This document shows, piece after piece, positions 60,507-64,000 of a stretch of 64,000 bases of DNA. A program made the position numbers and the translations under genes. The DNA comes from Pseudomonas putida NBRC 14164 (GTDB lineage Bacteria; Pseudomonadota; Gammaproteobacteria; Pseudomonadales; Pseudomonadaceae). Each line of letters opens with the position of its first letter. The first letter of the stretch is position 1. Below the pieces are notes generated by a model. It was not told where the DNA came from, searched no databases, and worked only from the letters and a program-made list of their open reading frames with translations. The DNA lies in the NCBI RefSeq assembly GCF_000412675.1, contig NC_021505.1:4086501-4150500 (forward strand), in the 5' to 3' direction.

Positions 60507-60819
60507 AGTTGAATCGCGACTTTCAGACGGGAAAATAATGCCTTGAAAAGTACAGGATTCATCTCACAAAGCAAATTGTGGCTGTGAGGCAAGCAATCCG
60601 GGGCCGCCTTGCGGCCCATCGCCGGCAAGCCGGGCTCCCACAAGTACGGTGCCAACCTCAAGCATTGCGCTGGCCCTGTGGGAGCGGGTTCACCCGCGAA
60701 GAATCCAACCCGGTGTTCACGGCTAAAGCCCACACAGGTACAGCGCATGTATCAAGAACAGCGCGGCCCCTGTGGGAGCTGGCTTGCCGGCGATGGGCTG
60801 CGCAGCAGCCCCGGTGTCT
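60507..60819. repeat. Cluster of three REP elements
   Basis: Gene-free interval between spuC stop and the XRE-cupin start. It holds GGGGCCGCCTTGCGGCCC at about 60600-60617, GGGAGCGGGTTCACCCGCGA near 60678-60697 and TGTGGGAGCTGGCTTGCCGG near 60771-60790, followed by GGGCTGCGCAGCAGCCCC. The last is next to the spuC 3' end. Confidence 0.75.
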
Positions 60820-62178
60820 TCAGCGGACAGCTTCGTAGGTCAGGTCCAGGCACTTGCGGGCTTTTTCAACCAGTTCGTCGATCTCCTCGATGCTGATCAC
60901 CAGCGGCGGCGCGATGATCATGGTGTCGCCCACGGCGCGCATGATCAGGCCGTTGTCGAAGCAGTGCTGGCGGCAGATCATGCCGACACCTTTGCCTTCG
61001 TACCTGGCGCGGGTGGCCTTGTCTTTCACCAGCTCGATTGCGCCGAGCATGCCCAGGCCGCGCACTTCGCCTACCAGCGGGTGGTCAGCCAGTTCGCGCA
61101 GGCGTTGTTGCAGATAAGGCGCGGTTTTATCGTGCACCTGCTGGATGATCTGCTCATCACGCAGGATGCGCAGGTTCTCCAGGCCCACCGCAGCCGCCAC
61201 CGGGTGGCCAGAATAGGTGAAGCCGTGGTTGAAGTCGCCGCCTTCGCTGATGACCTTGGCCACTTCGTCACGCACGATCACCCCGCCCATGGGGATGTAA
61301 CCAGAGGTCAGGCCCTTGGCAATGGTCATCAGGTCGGGCTTGAGGTCGTAGTAGTCGGTACCGAACCACTCACCGGTGCGGCCAAAACCGCAAATCACTT
61401 CGTCGGCAACGAACAGGATGTCGTACCTGGCCAGGATTTCCTTCACCTTCGGCCAGTAGGTTTGCGGTGGAATGATCACACCACCGGCGCCCTGGATCGG
61501 CTCGGCGATGAAGGCGGCAACGTTGTCCACGCCAACTTCGAGGATTTTCTTCTCCAACTGCTCGGCCGCCCACACGCCGAAGTCGGCCTCGGTCATGTCG
61601 CCGCCTTCGCCGAACCAATATGGCTGCGGGATGTGCACGATATCCGGAATCACCCCGCCCTGCTGGTGCATGCCGCTCATGCCACCCAATGCTGCCCCCG
61701 CCACAGTCGAGCCGTGGTAGCCGTTGATGCGGCCAATGATGACGTTCTTGTTCTTCTTGCCCTTCAGCGCCCAGTAATGGCGCACCATGCGCAGCACGGT
61801 GTCGTTGCCTTCGGAACCGGAGCCGGTGAAGAACACATGGTTCATGCCTTGCGGCGCCACATCGGCGATTGCCTTGGCCAGCTCCAGCGCAGGCGGGTGC
61901 GCGGTCTGGAAGAACAGGTTGTAGTAAGGCAGCTGCTTCATCTGCTGGCTGGCAACCTCGGCCAGCTCATCGCGACCGTAGCCCACCGCCACGCACCACA
62001 GGCCCGCCATGCCATCAAGAATCTTGTTGCCCTCGCTGTCCCACAGGTACACGCCCTTGGCCGAGGTGATGATGCGCGGGCCTTTCTCGGCCAGTTGTTT
62101 GACATCGCTGAACGGGGCCAGGTGGTGGTCGCGGCTCATCGATTGCCAGGCAAGGGTCTGCGAATTCTTTTCACTCAT
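60820..62178 (-). CDS. spuC: Putrescine(polyamine):pyruvate aminotransferase
   Basis: This 452-residue class III aminotransferase transfers the amino group of putrescine or other polyamines to pyruvate. It shows GSGSEGNDTVLRMVRHYWAL for PLP phosphate, NGYHGSTVAGAALGG, the Asp in LFVADEVICGFGRTG and the Lys in TIAKGLTSGYIPMGG. It closely matches SpuC. The ATG at 62178 follows GAGTAGAAGTCA. puuD lies 69 bases upstream in the same direction. Confidence 0.94.
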   Translation of the reverse strand: MSEKNSQTLAWQSMSRDHHLAPFSDVKQLAEKGPRIITSAKGVYLWDSEGNKILDGMAGLWCVAVGYGRDELAEVASQQMKQLPYYNLFFQTAHPPALELAKAIADVAPQGMNHVFFTGSGSEGNDTVLRMVRHYWALKGKKNKNVIIGRINGYHGSTVAGAALGGMSGMHQQGGVIPDIVHIPQPYWFGEGGDMTEADFGVWAAEQLEKKILEVGVDNVAAFIAEPIQGAGGVIIPPQTYWPKVKEILARYDILFVADEVICGFGRTGEWFGTDYYDLKPDLMTIAKGLTSGYIPMGGVIVRDEVAKVISEGGDFNHGFTYSGHPVAAAVGLENLRILRDEQIIQQVHDKTAPYLQQRLRELADHPLVGEVRGLGMLGAIELVKDKATRARYEGKGVGMICRQHCFDNGLIMRAVGDTMIIAPPLVISIEEIDELVEKARKCLDLTYEAVR

Positions 62179-62247
62179 TGACTTCTACTCCATCAAGTTG
62201 CGCAGCCAGGCTGCGCGGGTACTTTGATAATTGGGAACGGTGGGTGT

Positions 62248-63021
62248 TCAGGCCGACAGCAACAGCCTCTGGCGCAATACCGAGCGATGCCGGCAGGCCT
62301 TCCCAAACGACTGGAAGATGGTCAGGTAATGCGGGTTGTCCATGACCTGGAACTCGGGGTGCCATTGCACGGCCAGGGCAAACCCCTTGCCGTTCTCGAC
62401 CGAAATCGCTTCCACCAGGCCATCGGGTGCCAGCGCTTCCACCCGTAGCCCCGGGGCCAGTACATCGATGCCCTGGCCATGGATGGAGTTGACGTCGAAG
62501 ACCGCCGGCAAGCCCATGCGGTCGAGCAGGCCGCCGGGCTCTACATGCATGGTGTGGCGTGGCCCATACTGCTTGTCGATGGGCTCACCCTTGCCTTCGC
62601 GGTGGTCCATGAACACACCGGTCTCGTGGACCTTCTGGTGCAGGGTGCCGCCAAGTGCCACGTTCATTTCCTGGAAGCCACGGCAAATGCCGAGCACCGG
62701 CACGCCGGCGGCGATGGCCGCACGCATCAGCGGCAACGTGGTGGCATCACGCAGCGGGTCGTGATGAGTGCCCGCTGCACTGGCCGCGCCGTTGTAGTGG
62801 AACGGCTCGATGTTGGACGGCGAACCTGTGAAGATCAGCCCATCCACCACGTCGAGAATATCGGCGCTGTCCATCAGTTCACCGAGGCTGGGAATCACGA
62901 TGGGCAGCCCACACGCTGCCTTGGCTGCCGCGCGTGCGTACTTCTCGCTGATGGTCTGGGTTGCATGCAGCTCGATCATGCTGGTGCATGCGGTAATGCC
63001 GATAACGGGCACACGTGGCAT
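62248..63021 (-). CDS. puuD: Gamma-glutamyl-gamma-aminobutyrate hydrolase (PuuD/SpuA)
   Basis: This 257-residue class I glutamine-amidotransferase-like hydrolase has the nucleophile Cys in VLGICRGFQEMNVALGG, His/Glu in VQWHPEFQV and the substrate loop IFTGSPSNIEPFHY. It hydrolyses gamma-glutamyl-GABA in the glutamylated putrescine route. GGAGGAAGAT before the ATG at 63021 decides the start. It lies between spuC and the glutamine-synthetase-like gene. Confidence 0.92.
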   Translation of the reverse strand: MPRVPVIGITACTSMIELHATQTISEKYARAAAKAACGLPIVIPSLGELMDSADILDVVDGLIFTGSPSNIEPFHYNGAASAAGTHHDPLRDATTLPLMRAAIAAGVPVLGICRGFQEMNVALGGTLHQKVHETGVFMDHREGKGEPIDKQYGPRHTMHVEPGGLLDRMGLPAVFDVNSIHGQGIDVLAPGLRVEALAPDGLVEAISVENGKGFALAVQWHPEFQVMDNPHYLTIFQSFGKACRHRSVLRQRLLLSA

Positions 63022-63096
63022 ATCTTCCTCCGGCAAATCCATATTGCGCGTTGTGTTGAAAGGGAGGGTGCAGCGTCGCTGTTCGACCTTCGGCAC

Positions 63097-64000
63097 CTAC
63101 AGGAACCAGCGGTATTCGCGGGCATCGATATGGCGCATGAAGTCCAGTTGCTCCTGGTATTTGTTTTCGCAATAGACCATCACGAACTCACTGCCCAGGC
63201 CTTCGTTGACCACCGGGTGGTGACGCATGGCGGCCAGGGCGCTGAGGGCATCCTTGGGGAAATCGATGCCGCTCTGACGGTTTTCGTTCAGCGGGGCGAT
63301 GGGCTCGACGCCGCGGTCCAGGCCATGCTCCATGCCGGTCAGGATGGCCGCCAACACCAGGTACGGGTTGGCATCGGCACCGGCGATGCGGTGTTCGATG
63401 CGCAGGTTGCGCGGGTCGGACTCGGGGATGCGAATGCACGCATCACGGTCTTCGAAGCCCCAGCTGGCCTTGCTCGCCGCGTTCACCATGGCGCCGTAGC
63501 GGCGGTAAGCATTGTGGTTGGGGGCGAAGATCGGCATGCAGTGCGGCAGCAGCTCCAGGCACCCCGCCACCGCATGGCGCAGCTTGCGCTGTTCAGCGCC
63601 GGCCAGGATGTTGTTGCCGGCAGCGTCATACAGGCTGACGTGCACATGCATGCCGCTGCCCGGCGCGTCCAGGTACGGCTTGCTCATGAAGCTGGCACGG
63701 TAGCCGTGCTTCATGGCGATACCGCGGGTACTGCGGCAGAACAGCGCCGACCAATCCGCCGCGCTCAGGGCATCGTCGCTGTGGGAGAAGTTGATCTCGA
63801 ACTGGCCAGGGCCCAGTTCTGCGGTGATGACGTTTGCCGGCACGCCCTGCTCATTGGCGCCATCGACCATCTCGTGCAGCACCGACGAGAAGCGTGAAAG
63901 CCGCTCGATGTGCATGTTCGGCTGGTCGTCCTCGTCCCCGGTCGCCGTGTCCCGCGGGTACTGTGGCAGGCCGTTGTCGAGCTTGCGGTCGAACAGGTAG
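63097..64000 (-). CDS. Gamma-glutamylputrescine synthetase (glutamine-synthetase family), partial
   Basis: The C-terminal part (about 300 residues) of a glutamine-synthetase-family protein runs off the right edge: the frame stays open to base 64000, so the ATG at 63915 is internal. Motifs are ELGPGQFEINFSHSDD, APGSGMHVHVSLYDAAGNNI, FAPNHNAYRRYGAMV and RIEHRIAGADANPYLVLAAI. It ligates glutamate to putrescine or a related amine, upstream of SpuC/PuuD-type steps. P. putida has several such paralogues (Spu/Pau); which one this is cannot be fixed from the partial sequence. Confidence 0.9.
   Translation of the reverse strand, partial: YLFDRKLDNGLPQYPRDTATGDEDDQPNMHIERLSRFSSVLHEMVDGANEQGVPANVITAELGPGQFEINFSHSDDALSAADWSALFCRSTRGIAMKHGYRASFMSKPYLDAPGSGMHVHVSLYDAAGNNILAGAEQRKLRHAVAGCLELLPHCMPIFAPNHNAYRRYGAMVNAASKASWGFEDRDACIRIPESDPRNLRIEHRIAGADANPYLVLAAILTGMEHGLDRGVEPIAPLNENRQSGIDFPKDALSALAAMRHHPVVNEGLGSEFVMVYCENKYQEQLDFMRHIDAREYRWFL

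Overview
The window is a chromosomal segment of a Pseudomonas, most likely the P. putida group. Codon use is strongly GC-biased, genes are packed with short gaps, and typical P. putida REP palindromes lie between genes. Many modules are pseudomonad hallmarks: phnWX with its LysR regulator, fused IutY with IutA, SfnG, FdsGBAD and Spu/Pau putrescine genes. From memory (no search was run) the order resembles the PP_2180-PP_2240 neighbourhood of strain KT2440, with extra genes between phnX and the AI-2E permease and between fdsG and the spu genes.

Left part (1-10.7 kb): the tail of an unidentified gene; a divergent XRE-cupin regulator and EamA exporter sharing a promoter with repeated TATAYTGCYCAC boxes; a complete six-gene Mrp cation/proton antiporter operon with fused MrpA-MrpB; small conserved proteins; and a two-cysteine DksA (DksA2 type). 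An 800-base gene-free stretch follows. It holds a roughly 410-base imperfect-inverted-repeat element flanked by two hexanucleotide microsatellites.

10.7-23 kb: a five-gene minus-strand operon for short/branched-chain acyl-CoA activation and beta-oxidation, then a 1496-residue LRR protein with a C-terminal NEL (IpaH-type E3 ligase) domain whose catalytic Cys-x-Asp appears to be Ser-Ile-Asn, then AraC and LysR regulators. 23-28.7 kb: phnW-phnX for 2-aminoethylphosphonate breakdown, a panB paralogue, a MocR regulator and an AI-2E family permease.

28.8-36 kb: trhP behind an Anr-type box, a copper-resistance operon (copA, copB, DUF411 protein, YqaA-like protein) behind a cop box, an exported alpha/beta hydrolase and zapE. 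36-48 kb: an aldose dehydrogenase, an agmatinase-family enzyme with an orphan polyamine-type binding protein and LysR regulator, the aerobactin-type IutA/IutY system with a strong Fur box, small envelope and ribosome-associated proteins, miaE, and a tandem universal stress protein behind a perfect Anr box.

47.7-64 kb: the fdsGBAD NAD-linked molybdenum formate dehydrogenase; sfnG with a sigma-54 promoter; a two-gene toxin-antitoxin-like module whose second protein joins an MqsA-like zinc domain to a ribbon-helix-helix; a FhuE-like TonB receptor; a nucleotidyltransferase-like protein and a GNAT enzyme; and a putrescine catabolic cluster running off the right edge. The most novel candidates are the zinc-RHH toxin-antitoxin module, the natural Cys-to-Ser NEL protein and the microsatellite-flanked element. 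No tRNA, rRNA, CRISPR array, transposase or prophage gene was recognised.
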